Shown here piece by piece: positions 53,863-61,804 of a stretch of DNA of 64,000 nucleotides. The translations under genes and the position numbers were made by a program. Numbering within the stretch: position 1 is the stretch's first letter; the number at the start of each line of letters is the position of its first letter. Under the pieces are notes generated by a model that saw nothing but the letters and a program-made list of their open reading frames with translations, searched no databases and was not told the DNA's origin. This DNA is from Methanocella sp. (GTDB lineage: Archaea; Halobacteriota; Methanocellia; Methanocellales; Methanocellaceae). The stretch spans positions 1 to 64,000 of the forward strand of contig NZ_DATJPM010000039.1 in NCBI RefSeq assembly GCF_035506375.1. Reading direction: 5' to 3'.

Positions 53863-54112
53863 TAAGCGGCTCGAAGACTTTTTCAGCCTCAAAGTGGCTC
53901 GAAGCTGGCTCTAGGTTCTCTAAGACTTATTAAAAATCGTTGTTGCCGCCTGGTTTAAACTCCGTGCCGCTTGTAAGCACTCTTGTTTCAACCGCACCAG
54001 GTTTACACCAGGCGGCAACAATATTATTATAAAATATTTATTAATGTCTTCGCGTAGCTTCAGGCCAGCTTAGTATAGCTTCGTGGCTGAAACAGTCTTC
54101 GATTGCGACTTA
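53863..54112. repeat. Inverted pair of dispersed repeats around a 15-bp-stem hairpin
   Basis: Copy B (53863-53928, plus) and copy C (54051-54112, inverted) are related to copy A at 40495. Between them TTGTTGCCGCCTGGT (53940-53954) pairs perfectly with ACCAGGCGGCAACAA (54007-54021). The whole could fold into a large cruciform or be a miniature mobile element. It fills most of the 285-base gap between tatC and the M50 protease gene. Confidence 0.65.
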
Positions 54113-54119
54113 GAGGGGC

Positions 54120-54800
54120 TTAAGTGACCCCGACGCCCAGGAACAATATCGCGAGCGCCGCCAGTATGGTGGGCACGCCCACGATCACCCATATGAGAGG
54201 GTTGCCCCGGAAGACCTTGCCGCCGTCCAGCGGGTCAATGGGTATGAGGTTGAACGCCGCGAGCATCAGGTTGATCTGGAACGACGCCCAGGCTATGCCG
54301 ACGAGCAATGGCGAGTTGAGCAGGCCGCTCATGAGCAGGGCAAAGAAGAACATCGTCAATATAATGTTGGTCATCGGCCCCGCCAGCGCTATCCAGAGCT
54401 CCTCATTGCCGGCCTTTTGCTCCAGGCTGTCCCAGTAGGCGTCGCTGTCCCCCTCAAAATTATGGGACGTCTGGGACGACGAGTAGGCCGGCTTTCGGAT
54501 CATGACCGCGCCGGGCGCCGCGAACACTATGTGGATGGTCAGGGCCATGATCACCGTCAGCGCCAGGCCGAATATGCTCGCCTTGTACTCCGCCTGATAG
54601 CCATATCGCTGCGCGACGAACTTGTGGGCGAGCTCGTGGAGTATGAAGCCGGTGCCGACCGCGACGGCGACGATGGCCAGGCGCTCGGACGTGAGGCCGT
54701 CCAGGCCGCCGTCCACAAGGGCGAAGGATATGGTAAGCACTGCGAAGGATAAAAGTAAGTCTATCAGCTCGGACGTGCCGATACCGCTGGAATAGGCCAT
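54120..54800 (-). CDS. M50 family (site-2 protease-like) membrane metalloprotease
   Basis: 226 residues with about five membrane helices. The zinc motif is ILHELAHKFVAQRYG (HExxH, about 54-58) and the third ligand is in NLIPIDPLDGGKVFRG (about 190). The length is that of a minimal S2P lacking PDZ or CBS domains. It probably cuts membrane-bound proteins; substrate unknown. Confidence 0.9.
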   Translation of the reverse strand: MAYSSGIGTSELIDLLLSFAVLTISFALVDGGLDGLTSERLAIVAVAVGTGFILHELAHKFVAQRYGYQAEYKASIFGLALTVIMALTIHIVFAAPGAVMIRKPAYSSSQTSHNFEGDSDAYWDSLEQKAGNEELWIALAGPMTNIILTMFFFALLMSGLLNSPLLVGIAWASFQINLMLAAFNLIPIDPLDGGKVFRGNPLIWVIVGVPTILAALAILFLGVGVT

Positions 54801-54904
54801 GTGCTTTTAATAAAATATGTAAAGTATATCAATTTGTTGATGCCAGGCGCCCGCATAGAAAGAATTATGTTTATAAAAATGTATTTGTGTTAGGGCATTG
54901 TCTA

Positions 54905-55420
54905 ATGTTTGAAAACGTAGCCAGAAAAGCCGATAACGGCAACCGCATCAAGGTCGTCGCCTTCGGCTCTTACCACTCGGGCAAGACCTCGTTCATTCGC
55001 TGCGTCAACCCGAATCCCATTTCCACGGAGGTCAAGAGCGGGAACGGCACCACGACCGTCGCCTTCGACCTCGCCGTAAAGGACCACAACGGCTATCGGC
55101 TCTACTTATACGGCACGCCGGGCCAGGAGCGCTTCGACGTGGCCCGGGAGGTCGTCTCCTTCGGCCTGCACGCGGGCGTCGTCGTCGTCGACTCGACCCG
55201 GGGCATGACGGATTTCGAGAAGAGCATCCTCAACGAGCTGCATGCCAGCAAGGTGCCCTGCATCGTCCTGGCCAACAAGCAGGACATGCCCGGGGCCTCG
55301 CTGGACCGGGTGAGGAAGGAGGCCAACGGGTTCTGCGAAGTATTTCCCATATCGGCACGAACGGGCCAGGGCGTCGGCGCCGTGCTCGACCGCATCGTGG
55401 ACCTCGTCCGGGCCGCGTAG
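54905..55420 (+). CDS. Ras-like small GTPase
   Basis: 171 residues. G1 is AFGSYHSGKTSFI (about 20), switch II YGTPGQERFD (about 76, Gly-Thr where Asp-Thr is usual), G4 LANKQDMPG (about 125) and G5 ISARTGQG (about 150). Similar GTPases in archaea and bacteria work with roadblock proteins, one of which lies at 44065. The first ATG of the frame is at 54905. TATA-like gtttataaaaatg (54869-54881) precedes it. Confidence 0.9.
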   Translation: MFENVARKADNGNRIKVVAFGSYHSGKTSFIRCVNPNPISTEVKSGNGTTTVAFDLAVKDHNGYRLYLYGTPGQERFDVAREVVSFGLHAGVVVVDSTRGMTDFEKSILNELHASKVPCIVLANKQDMPGASLDRVRKEANGFCEVFPISARTGQGVGAVLDRIVDLVRAA

Positions 55421-55805
55421 GCCGGACACGGAAACTTGTGATACGCCACAGGGGTCCACAATGGCCACTGAGGACTATTTATTATTCACCACAGGGGTCC
55501 ACAATGAATATAATTGTTTTTTATATACTGAAAGGGGACTTGCCTTCGGCTTTTATAAGAGCGCTCCGCGCGGTCCCCCCTCGCAGACCCCGCTCGTTAG
55601 GCCGTCCGGGCGAACTCTGTGCTGCCTCCGTGGCCCATTATTAAAAAACCACTGTGCCCATTGTGGACCACTGTGGTGAAATTATAAGTCATTGTGGCCA
55701 TTGTGGTATAAACCACTGTGCCCATTGTGGACCACTGTGGTGAAATTATAAGTCATTGTGGCCATTGTGGTTAAGCCCGCCGTGGCCTCTGTGGCCAGCC
55801 CCATT
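55421..55805. repeat. Repeat-rich intergenic region (CACTGTGG family)
   Basis: Two units of 61 bp at 55647-55707 and 55711-55771 (period 64) are identical, built from accactgtg, cattgtggacc and aaattataagtcattgtgg. A separate 18-mer, ccacaggggtccacaatg, occurs at 55446-55463 and 55489-55506. Short open frames across it are by-products of the repeats. Function unknown. Confidence 0.75.
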
Positions 55806-56555
55806 TTAGAACAGCCCGTCGAACACCCTCGCCAGGTCGCCCGTCAGCTCGACGTATTTTTCCTTTCCGGGGCGCTCGATGGCGACGACGTCCAGCTCGG
55901 GCACGCCCAGCTCGATGAGCCTCCGCTCCTCGCCCGAGTCTATCCTGTCCTCTCCAATGGCGAGCTTCTCCCCTTTTTTCAGCAGGTCGCGGGCGCGGTC
56001 CCAGGCGCTGAACGTCGACTCGCCGGGCGATATTTTTGCGGGTTCCCACTTCTCGACCGCCGGGAAGGCGTGGAGCCCGCCGTCCTTATCCAGTAAGGCC
56101 TGGAAAGATGCCGGGACGTACCGCCCCCGGGATGCAGCCATGAACTCCTCCAGAAGGCCGCCGACCGACCTCTTCTCCGGGCTCAGCCCCACGCCCTCGA
56201 ACTCCAGCCATGTGCCGGAGGCGTCCTGCCACAGGTGCATCGCGGGCACCTGGAAGCCCCTGGTCCACCGCTTCAGGCCGCACGAGGTCGTGAGGACCGC
56301 GTCCATGCGCCTGGGGATGCCGGCGCCGATTCCGCCGTCGAAGAAGTCGTAGTAAACGTTGGCCCGGTCCTTCGAGGCCCCCCGGTGGCATGGGAACTCT
56401 CGGAGGGGCCTGCGGATGCCCGTGTCTGCTAAAAAGACGTTATATTCAAATCCTGTAAGATGGCTGAGCAGGTAGAAGATGCCCGCCGTGTCGCCCGCGA
56501 TGAGCACGTTCGGCAGCCCATCACGGCGATGGTTGATGGTCAATGGAATGAACAT
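55806..56555 (-). CDS. Conserved hypothetical protein
   Basis: 249 residues, soluble, alpha/beta at the start (GLPNVLIAGDTAGIFYLLSHL resembles a nucleotide-binding strand-loop-helix, cited as VLIAGDTAGIFYLLSHL). There are two cysteines (FPCHRG, TTSCGLKRW). I do not recognise a family. It is monocistronic, between the repeat region and the nuclease gene. Confidence 0.7.
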   Translation of the reverse strand: MFIPLTINHRRDGLPNVLIAGDTAGIFYLLSHLTGFEYNVFLADTGIRRPLREFPCHRGASKDRANVYYDFFDGGIGAGIPRRMDAVLTTSCGLKRWTRGFQVPAMHLWQDASGTWLEFEGVGLSPEKRSVGGLLEEFMAASRGRYVPASFQALLDKDGGLHAFPAVEKWEPAKISPGESTFSAWDRARDLLKKGEKLAIGEDRIDSGEERRLIELGVPELDVVAIERPGKEKYVELTGDLARVFDGLF

Positions 56556-56627
56556 ATTTCCATAATGATGAAAATAAGTAGTTAAACGTGCAGTTCGAGC
56601 ATTCTGAAAGTAATAATAAGTAATTAT

Positions 56628-57080
56628 CTATTCGAAAAACTCTTCCAGGTTGCCGGCCGCCTCGATGTCCTTGCGGTCCACGGCGACCTTGTCGAATATT
56701 TCAGGATCGATGAAGATGCTCGCGTTCATCCGCACAGCGAGGGCAATGCAGTCGCTGGGCCGGGCGTCGATCTCGATCTCCCGTCCGGTGTCCTTGAGCA
56801 TGAGCCTGGCGTAGAACACCTGCTCGTCAAGGTCATCGATGATGATCCGGTCGATCTTGATGTTGAAGCTGTCCATCATGGTCTTCATGAGGTCGTGGGT
56901 CATGGGCCTCGGCGTGGTCTCCTGCCTGAGCGCGATGTCGATGGATATTGCCTCAGCGAGCCCGATGTAGATGGGGACCATACGCTCGTTGTCCGCAGCG
57001 ATGAACACGACCGCCTGCGGCCCGGTGATCGTGCTCACAAAATAGACGCCCCTCACCTTGACGGGCACATAGTCGCTCAT
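56628..57080 (-). CDS. Bifunctional nuclease (BFN/DUF151) domain protein
   Basis: 150 residues. The DUF151 pattern is complete: VPIYIGLAEAISIDIAL (about 35-51), RPMTHDLMKTMM, and ARLMLKDTGREIEIDARPSD with CIALAVRMNASIF. Members have nuclease activity in plants; the archaeal role is unknown. It is probably cytoplasmic. No operon partner is obvious. Confidence 0.9.
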   Translation of the reverse strand: MSDYVPVKVRGVYFVSTITGPQAVVFIAADNERMVPIYIGLAEAISIDIALRQETTPRPMTHDLMKTMMDSFNIKIDRIIIDDLDEQVFYARLMLKDTGREIEIDARPSDCIALAVRMNASIFIDPEIFDKVAVDRKDIEAAGNLEEFFE

Positions 57081-57170
57081 ACATAGAAATTTGCCTCCGG
57101 GTATATAATATATCCTAGAATTTATATGGCCGCGTACGATTGGCCGATAAAATATTCTGCTTCTTTCTCC

Positions 57171-58223
57171 TTATTTGACGCCGTTTTTCCCATGAGCTTT
57201 CACCAGGTAGAGCGTGACGAGGCCCCCCACGGCAGTGAGGAACCAGAGAGTGACGAAGCGCACGATCATGGTGGCCCCGGCCGCGGTCTCCTTCTGTATG
57301 CCCACGGTCATATACAGGGTGGTCATGACGATGTCCACGACGCCTATTCCTCCCGGTAAAAATAGGGGCAGCATCTGCAGGATGACCATGACGGAGAACA
57401 CGGTGATTACGAGCATCGGCGACACCGTGCTGCCCACGGCCATAAATGCGATGTAGGCGACCGAGACGTCCAGGCACCAGGCCGTGAATATAAGTAACAG
57501 CGACCCGGCTATCAGGGCTTTGTTACCGGTAATGCCCTTAAGGCTCGTGTCGAACTGCATCAGGATGACGTCGATTTGCTCCGCCTGCACGCTAAGGTCC
57601 CTTTTCAGGAGGCGGCCTAGTAGCCGGAAGGCGGCGCCCGTCAGCCTTCGTAACAGGGCGTTGTCCATGGCCACGACGAGCCCGCCGATGGCCAGAGACA
57701 CCATGACGAGGGCGATGAATAAGCAAAAAATGGTGGCCCAGAGGGGCATGCCGTAGAAGAAGGCCATGTAAAGCACGCCGACGGTGGCGCCCGTGGCGAT
57801 GGGGATTATCTCGAGCACCCGGCTGATCAGGCACGTGGCCAGCGTCTTGTCGAAACGGGTATCCGGCGTGCTCTTCTGGATGAAGTATATCTTGGACACC
57901 TCACCGCTCACGGCCATGGTGGGGACCACGTTGACGAAGAATATGGACGACAGGTACATCTGGTACGCCTTCATGAACGAGATCTTATAGCCGACGTTCC
58001 GCAGGTACACCCACCATCCGGCCGTATGGAAGGCGTTTGACACCAATACGACCAGCATGGCCAGCACAATGTACCAGTAGTTGGCGTGCCGGAGCACGTT
58101 CATGACGCTGTCGAAGCCGACCACGTACAGGTAGACAAAATAGATGGCCAGGCCGAGGACGATGAGCACGGCGGTCTTTCCGAAAGGTATGTCCGGGAAC
58201 TTGATGTCTTGCTCGGTGATCAT
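57171..58223 (-). CDS. Flippase-like (UPF0104/LPG synthase TM) membrane protein
   Basis: 350 residues with eight or nine membrane helices. The family motifs are FFVNVVPTMAVSGEVSKIY (about 94-112) and LPLFLPGGIGVVDIVMTTLY (about 275-294). Archaeal homologues act with polyprenol-linked glycan assembly. The ATG overlaps the stop of the cis-prenyltransferase gene (ATGA), so the two form a coupled pair likely devoted to lipid-linked sugars; that is inference. Confidence 0.87.
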   Translation of the reverse strand: MITEQDIKFPDIPFGKTAVLIVLGLAIYFVYLYVVGFDSVMNVLRHANYWYIVLAMLVVLVSNAFHTAGWWVYLRNVGYKISFMKAYQMYLSSIFFVNVVPTMAVSGEVSKIYFIQKSTPDTRFDKTLATCLISRVLEIIPIATGATVGVLYMAFFYGMPLWATIFCLFIALVMVSLAIGGLVVAMDNALLRRLTGAAFRLLGRLLKRDLSVQAEQIDVILMQFDTSLKGITGNKALIAGSLLLIFTAWCLDVSVAYIAFMAVGSTVSPMLVITVFSVMVILQMLPLFLPGGIGVVDIVMTTLYMTVGIQKETAAGATMIVRFVTLWFLTAVGGLVTLYLVKAHGKNGVK

Positions 58224-58861
58224 GTGCCGTACCTGCGTTGCCTGTACTGGTAGTCTCTAATAGCGCGGAGCAGGTCGATCTTCCGGAAGTCCTCCCAGTT
58301 CACGTCGGTAAAGTAGAGCTCCGAGTAAACTGCCTGCCATATGAGAAAATCGGTGAGCCTGGCCTCGCCCGTGCGAATGAAAAGGTCGGGCTCGCACTTG
58401 AAGATCAGGCGCGAGTCGATGGCCTGCTCGTCGATGCTGTCCGGGGCGACCCGGCCTTCCTGCACGTCCTCCATGACCGCCCGGAGCGCGTTAGTCAGCT
58501 CGTGCTTTCCGCCGTAGCCGATGGAGACGCTGACCGTACACGGCCTGTCGCCGCCGATCTGCGCGATGCCCCCGGGGGATACTATCTTTCCCGGGAACCC
58601 GGCGTCCTTGAAAACGTCGTGGATACATTCAGCGAGCTTCGATACCGCCCCGGGGTCCGTAACGCTCACGTAGATCGAGGCCTCGTGGATGCCGAGCTCG
58701 CCGCACCACTCGATGAGCTGGAGCAGCTTGTTGAGCGACGGCTTATCGATGAGATCGCCGTCCGATATGACTAACGCTATGCACCGCGGCACCGGGCTCT
58801 GCCTGATACCGCGTGCCAGGGACATCTCGTAGATCTTGTATGCCAGCTGCCTGACGAGCAT
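58220..58861 (-). CDS. Cis-prenyltransferase (UppS-like) with divergent active-site loop
   Basis: 213 residues. The C-terminal signature is strong: IRTGEARLTDFLIWQAVYSE followed by LYFTDVNWEDF, and SIGYGGKHELTNALR matches the NYGGR.E region. In the N-terminal P-loop, the usual HIAxxMDGNRRWA reads CIALVISDGDLIDKPS: the Asp is kept, but Asn becomes Asp and the phosphate-binding Arg residues are missing. The start at 58861 is chosen because the longer frame overlaps the divergent DUF92 gene. Function in dolichol/polyprenol synthesis is expected but activity may be altered, or it may act as a partner subunit. Confidence 0.85.
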   Translation of the reverse strand: MLVRQLAYKIYEMSLARGIRQSPVPRCIALVISDGDLIDKPSLNKLLQLIEWCGELGIHEASIYVSVTDPGAVSKLAECIHDVFKDAGFPGKIVSPGGIAQIGGDRPCTVSVSIGYGGKHELTNALRAVMEDVQEGRVAPDSIDEQAIDSRLIFKCEPDLFIRTGEARLTDFLIWQAVYSELYFTDVNWEDFRKIDLLRAIRDYQYRQRRYGT

Positions 58862-58922
58862 CGTACCTATTAGTTCACTATAGGGTAAAGTATTTTGTGT
58901 ATCGGCCGAATATACTGCCTCT

Positions 58923-60314
58923 ATGTACCCGAGGCCCAGCACGCCAGGACAGCCTTCGCTCGACGCCGAGCTAAAAAGGCAGTCCGCATATATCTCGCTT
59001 GGCCTCCTGGCGCTCTTATTCCCTTTCGTCCCTAAATGGGTCATAGTCCTGGGAATTCTTTTCGGGACGGTCGCCATACTGTACATCCCCAAGAACTCAT
59101 TTATTTTCAGGGCGTTCGCCTCCGAGAGGGACATGGAGGCGGGCGTGCTCATCGGGCCGCTGAAGTTCAGCTTCGCCATCCTGCTGCTCGCGATACTGGT
59201 CGTCTCGCTCGACCTGCCCGTCTACGTGATGGCCGCCACCATCGGCATCGTGGCGTTCGGCGAGGGCGCCGCCACGCTCGTCAATGTCCTCGTCTCCCGG
59301 GACAAGGCCATCTTCTGGATCGTGACGCTGCTGATACTGGGCACCTTATTCGGCTTCATATTCGGCGGCTGGTCCATGGTGAACATGGGCATGGGCACGG
59401 ACAGGCTGGACCTGATGCTCTTTCTGGCGGTCATCGGCACGGTGACCGGCGCGCTACTCTACACCATCGTGGACGAGGAGAGCATCGCCATACCGCTGGG
59501 CGCGGGCATGGCCATGTGGCTGTTCTCGTCCTTCACCTACGCCCGCATACCCACGGCGGCAGAGATCGCCATCGCCACGACGTTCCCATTAATAATCGGC
59601 ATTGTCTCGTACAAGCTGAACGCCGCCGACCTGTCCGGAGCGCTGGCCGGCGTGCTCTCTGGCCTGCTAATGATATTATTCGGCGGCATCGGGTGGTTCG
59701 CCCTGCTGCTCGTGTTCTTCTTCCTGGGCACGTTCTTCACCAAGTACAAGTACAAGTACAAGGTCGAGATCGGCGCGGCCCAGACTAACAAAGGCTCACG
59801 GGGCTACCGAAACGTGTTCGGCAACTGTCTCATCCCGCTCGTTTTCGTGGTCGCCTATGGGGCGATCGGGAGCTTCAGCCTGCCCTTCATCGGCGCCGTC
59901 GACAGGAACATCTTCGTCATGGGCTATCTGGGCGCCATGGCCACGGCGACCGCGGACACCCTGGCAAGCGAGATCGGCTCTACCTACAGTGGCCAGCCGC
60001 GCATGATCACCACGCTGAAAAAGGTAAAGTCCGGAACCGACGGCGCGGTCTCATCCCTCGGAGAGCTCGCGGCCCTCGCAGGTTCGGTCGCCATCGCCAT
60101 TGTGGCAATCGTCATGGGCGTCGCCGGCCCGGACATCAAGGTCGCCTTCCTGCTGGCGGTGCTGGGCGGCGTCCTGGGCACGAACATAGACAGCGTCCTC
60201 GGCGCCACGTTTCAGCAGAAAAAGCTCCTGACGAACGAGGGCGTCAACTTCTATGCCACTATGCTGGGCGGCGTCATAGCGATGGCTCTCTATTATGCGT
60301 TCTTCATGCATTAA
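58923..60314 (+). CDS. DUF92 (VTE6-like) membrane phosphokinase
   Basis: 463 residues with about 12 membrane helices. The N-terminal half resembles dolichol kinase/CDP-diacylglycerol-type membrane proteins (VAFGEGAATLVNVLV); the C-terminal half is DUF92 (GYRNVFGNCLIPLVFV; ATATADTLASEIGSTYSG; VLGTNIDSVLGA). Plant VTE6 phosphorylates phytyl phosphate, so this may act on geranylgeranyl or phytyl phosphates in archaeal lipid metabolism. Substrate is inferred. It is divergent from the cis-prenyltransferase gene. Confidence 0.87.
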   Translation: MYPRPSTPGQPSLDAELKRQSAYISLGLLALLFPFVPKWVIVLGILFGTVAILYIPKNSFIFRAFASERDMEAGVLIGPLKFSFAILLLAILVVSLDLPVYVMAATIGIVAFGEGAATLVNVLVSRDKAIFWIVTLLILGTLFGFIFGGWSMVNMGMGTDRLDLMLFLAVIGTVTGALLYTIVDEESIAIPLGAGMAMWLFSSFTYARIPTAAEIAIATTFPLIIGIVSYKLNAADLSGALAGVLSGLLMILFGGIGWFALLLVFFFLGTFFTKYKYKYKVEIGAAQTNKGSRGYRNVFGNCLIPLVFVVAYGAIGSFSLPFIGAVDRNIFVMGYLGAMATATADTLASEIGSTYSGQPRMITTLKKVKSGTDGAVSSLGELAALAGSVAIAIVAIVMGVAGPDIKVAFLLAVLGGVLGTNIDSVLGATFQQKKLLTNEGVNFYATMLGGVIAMALYYAFFMH

Positions 60315-60437
60315 GGCCCGATAATCAGGTGCACGAATAGCCGCTGCGAAAAAAGACTGACGCTAAGCTAAAATTTGAAGTGTTAAGCTATTTTTTTATA
60401 CTATCTCATCTAAACAACAATCGTTCCCGGGAAAATC

Positions 60438-61043
60438 ATGAGGTCAGGTTTAATATTAGCCGGCGGCCGCTCCACGAGGTTCGGAGGCGGCGAAAAGTCC
60501 CTGCGGCTCGTGGGGGGAAAGCGCATGATCTGCCGCGTCATCGACGCGCTCTGCCCCGTCGCCGACGAGCTGGTCATCTCGGTGAGGGACGAGCGCCAGA
60601 AAGAACTTCTTTTTCCTTTTATCCGTGGCATGGAATTCGTCTATGACCCGATAAAAGACATCGGCCCGCTCTCCGGCATCCTCGCCGGCCTGGAGCGAGC
60701 CCGGGGCGACTACGTCGTGGTCGTCGCCTGCGACATGCCCCTCATCAACACCGCCGCCGTCCGGCTCTTGTTCGAGAGGGCGCAGGGCCACGATGCCGCT
60801 GTCCCCGGCCACGCCGGCGGCCTCATCGAGCCCCTGCACACCGTCTATCACAGGGAACACATGCTCAGGGCCGTCAAAGAGTCCATCGCCGCCGGGGAGA
60901 GCAAGATTTCGGCCCCCCTCATGAGGATGAAGGACGTGGTCTACGTGCCCGACGAGGAGATCAGAAGAGTGGACCCTGAGCTCGAGACTTTTCTGAATGT
61001 AAACAGGGCCGAGGACATGGAGCGCATTAAGCTAAAAAAATAG
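60438..61043 (+). CDS. mobA: Molybdenum cofactor guanylyltransferase
   Basis: 201 residues. The nucleotide-binding motif is LILAGGRSTRFGGGEKSL (about 5-22), followed by DIGPLSGILAGLE and VVACDMPLI. It attaches GMP to molybdopterin, as needed by methanogen formylmethanofuran dehydrogenases. A/T-rich sequence with a TATA-like tttttttatactat (60390-60403) lies upstream. It converges with the hydrogenase operon, leaving eight bases between the ends. Confidence 0.92.
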   Translation: MRSGLILAGGRSTRFGGGEKSLRLVGGKRMICRVIDALCPVADELVISVRDERQKELLFPFIRGMEFVYDPIKDIGPLSGILAGLERARGDYVVVVACDMPLINTAAVRLLFERAQGHDAAVPGHAGGLIEPLHTVYHREHMLRAVKESIAAGESKISAPLMRMKDVVYVPDEEIRRVDPELETFLNVNRAEDMERIKLKK

Positions 61044-61051
61044 TTCAATAT

Positions 61052-61804
61052 TTATTTTATTTTTATTGCTGCCTTCTGCTCAAAGTCCTCGGAGCGGGCA
61101 GACGTATCGACGATGTCCGCGGTCGGGTCGGTGTACAGGTTCTCCCTGCCGTTGGTGAAAATGGACCGGGTGTGCGAAAACTTCTTAGGGTCAAGCTGCA
61201 GCAGGCCCACGTGTATGACGATCTCGGCCACGAACCAGTAGGCGGCGGCGACGTGTAGTACCCGGGCGAGGGCCGGGGCCGACAGGCGCAACGACGGGGC
61301 GAGAACGTCCAGGGCCCTGATGATAAAAGCCGAGACTCCGAACCCGAGAATGGAGAGCGAGCTGGAGTACAGGACGATCCCGGTAATGGTGGCCACGAAA
61401 AGAGCCACATAGTGCGAGTACAGGAGCAGCTTGGCGGCCGGGTGTAACCGGTTGACGAAACGGCCTTTTCCCGTGTCGTAAATGGTATACGGCGGGTACT
61501 CCGAGCCGGTAAAAAAGTTCTTGAGAACGCCCCACAGCCGCCCGAAGTCGGCCGGCCAGAACATGTAGCTCTGCATTGAAAGGTTCACGAAGGCCGTGTA
61601 CGGCATCACGATCCAGTTATTGGCGATGAAGGCGGCCGCGGCGATCATGTGGACGGCGTAGGCGTCGCTGTAGGACAGGTAGGGCAGGCCCTGGTACATG
61701 ATGAAGCCCGTGGCGAGCAGGAGCGCCATTGAGACGATGTTGGTATAGTGCGAGAGCCTCTCCAGGGTCGTGTGCCTGGTCACGATCAGCTTATCCACGG
61801 CCAC
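61052..61804 (-). CDS. [NiFe] hydrogenase b-type cytochrome subunit (VhoC/VhtC type)
   Basis: 250 residues with about five membrane helices. Haem-ligand His residues lie in LERLSHYTNIVSM, YAVHMIAAAAFI, LLLYSHYVALFVA and ARVLHVAAAYWFVAEIVIHVG. This subunit passes electrons from the periplasmic hydrogenase to methanophenazine in the membrane. The GTG start overlaps the large subunit stop by 14 bases. No hydrogenase maturation protease gene follows. Confidence 0.9.
   Translation of the reverse strand: MAVDKLIVTRHTTLERLSHYTNIVSMALLLATGFIMYQGLPYLSYSDAYAVHMIAAAAFIANNWIVMPYTAFVNLSMQSYMFWPADFGRLWGVLKNFFTGSEYPPYTIYDTGKGRFVNRLHPAAKLLLYSHYVALFVATITGIVLYSSSLSILGFGVSAFIIRALDVLAPSLRLSAPALARVLHVAAAYWFVAEIVIHVGLLQLDPKKFSHTRSIFTNGRENLYTDPTADIVDTSARSEDFEQKAAIKIK

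Noticed and set aside
55446..55771. CRISPR array
   Set aside because: There are only two copies of each unit, unit sizes differ, and spacers are three bases or contain the same words.
58862..59179. N-terminal extension of the cis-prenyltransferase
   Set aside because: It is antisense to the start of the DUF92 gene and has no similarity to the family.
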